From the NCBI RefSeq assembly GCF_026914265.1, contig NC_069123.1:47810949-47874948 (forward strand): 64,000 nucleotides of DNA. Reading direction: 5' to 3'. The stretch is from Mya arenaria (taxonomy: Eukaryota > Mollusca > Bivalvia > Myida > Myidae). Positions within the stretch are counted from its first letter, which is position 1; the number at the start of each line of letters is the position of its first letter. The notes below the pieces were generated by a model that saw only the letters and a list, made by a program, of their open reading frames with translations, searched no databases and was not told the origin of the DNA. Of the stretch, positions 63,699 to 64,000 are shown piece after piece. The position numbers and the translations under genes were made by a program.

Positions 63699-64000
63699 AA
63701 AGTTGTAAATCTAAATTTTGGGCAGTATTTTGAAAGTATGTGTACTTTTGTCAACATATTGTGATTATGCGATGCTGTAAATCTACTTTAATTATTTCCT
63801 TGTTTTATGTTTGACCTTTTCTACTTTTCCTTTCCATTTATCTAGTTTTCAGGGATGTATTTCTGAGCTTAATAAATGGACATATGTTTAACCTTTCAAG
63901 TGTGTTATTATTGCATTTTGTGTGCAGGATAGTGATAGCGTTTATATTGCCATTGTTTAAAGAAGTAGCTGAGTTTTACTCTAAAACAATTGAAGATGTT

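Larger units (their letters stand above)
60891..64000. mobile_element. Second, nearly identical transposon copy, cut by window end
   Basis: It repeats 54,408-57,518 in the same orientation. The only difference I noticed by eye is one T fewer in a T run (8 T at 55,646-55,653, 7 T at 62,129-62,135), so the offset changes from 6,483 to 6,482. Its transposase half lies beyond the window. Confidence 0.95.

Overview
The window reads as nuclear DNA of a marine invertebrate, most likely a bivalve mollusc. The grounds are AT-rich DNA with introns (GT-AG), an animal SBK-type kinase, a decayed non-LTR reverse transcriptase, many short foldback/MITE elements and long minisatellites. The mollusc placement rests on recalled resemblance of several repeats to bivalve genome sequence, so it is an inference. 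No rRNA, CRISPR, operon or bacterial feature was seen.

Layout. From 0.6 to 1.7 kb lies a broken LINE (minus strand). At 2.7-3.05 kb is a GC-rich MITE. An 8-kb array of a 94-bp unit with its own hairpin runs from 4.08 to 12.16 kb. From 13.6 to 22.4 kb there are several inverted-repeat elements, compound microsatellites and a 65-bp minisatellite (18.9-20.97 kb). The only convincing host gene is an SBK1-like serine/threonine kinase on the minus strand at 23.28-24.40 kb. Further arrays follow: 38-bp units (26.2-27.7 kb), 91-bp units carrying CRE-like and TATA-like motifs (31.4-32.0 kb) and 43-bp units (32.5-34.0 kb). Foldback elements lie at 37.16-37.65 and 38.16-38.32 kb.

From 38.47 kb to about 54.4 kb the DNA is a tandem segmental duplication, copy A (about 8.9 kb) and copy B (at least 7 kb). 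The copies differ by an LTR-like insertion with a clean 4-bp target duplication in copy A, and by strong expansion of a 49-bp minisatellite in copy B.

The most interesting system is at the right end: a complete 6.48-kb DNA transposon (54,408-60,888) followed head to tail, sharing a single AT dinucleotide, by a nearly identical second copy that runs off the window. Each copy has two convergent multi-exon genes. Rightward is a SAP - SWIM zinc finger - YqaJ exonuclease protein (581 aa after splicing). Leftward is a THAP - DDE transposase (521 aa after splicing), visible only in the first copy. The gene pair fits the ISL2EU branch of the PIF/Harbinger-like (PHIS) transposons, as I recall that group. 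All frames and splice sites look intact, suggesting very recent activity. The joined ends form a perfect TIR-AT-TIR palindrome, which raises the question of how the dimer formed. The empty insertion site can be seen in copy A of the segmental duplication.
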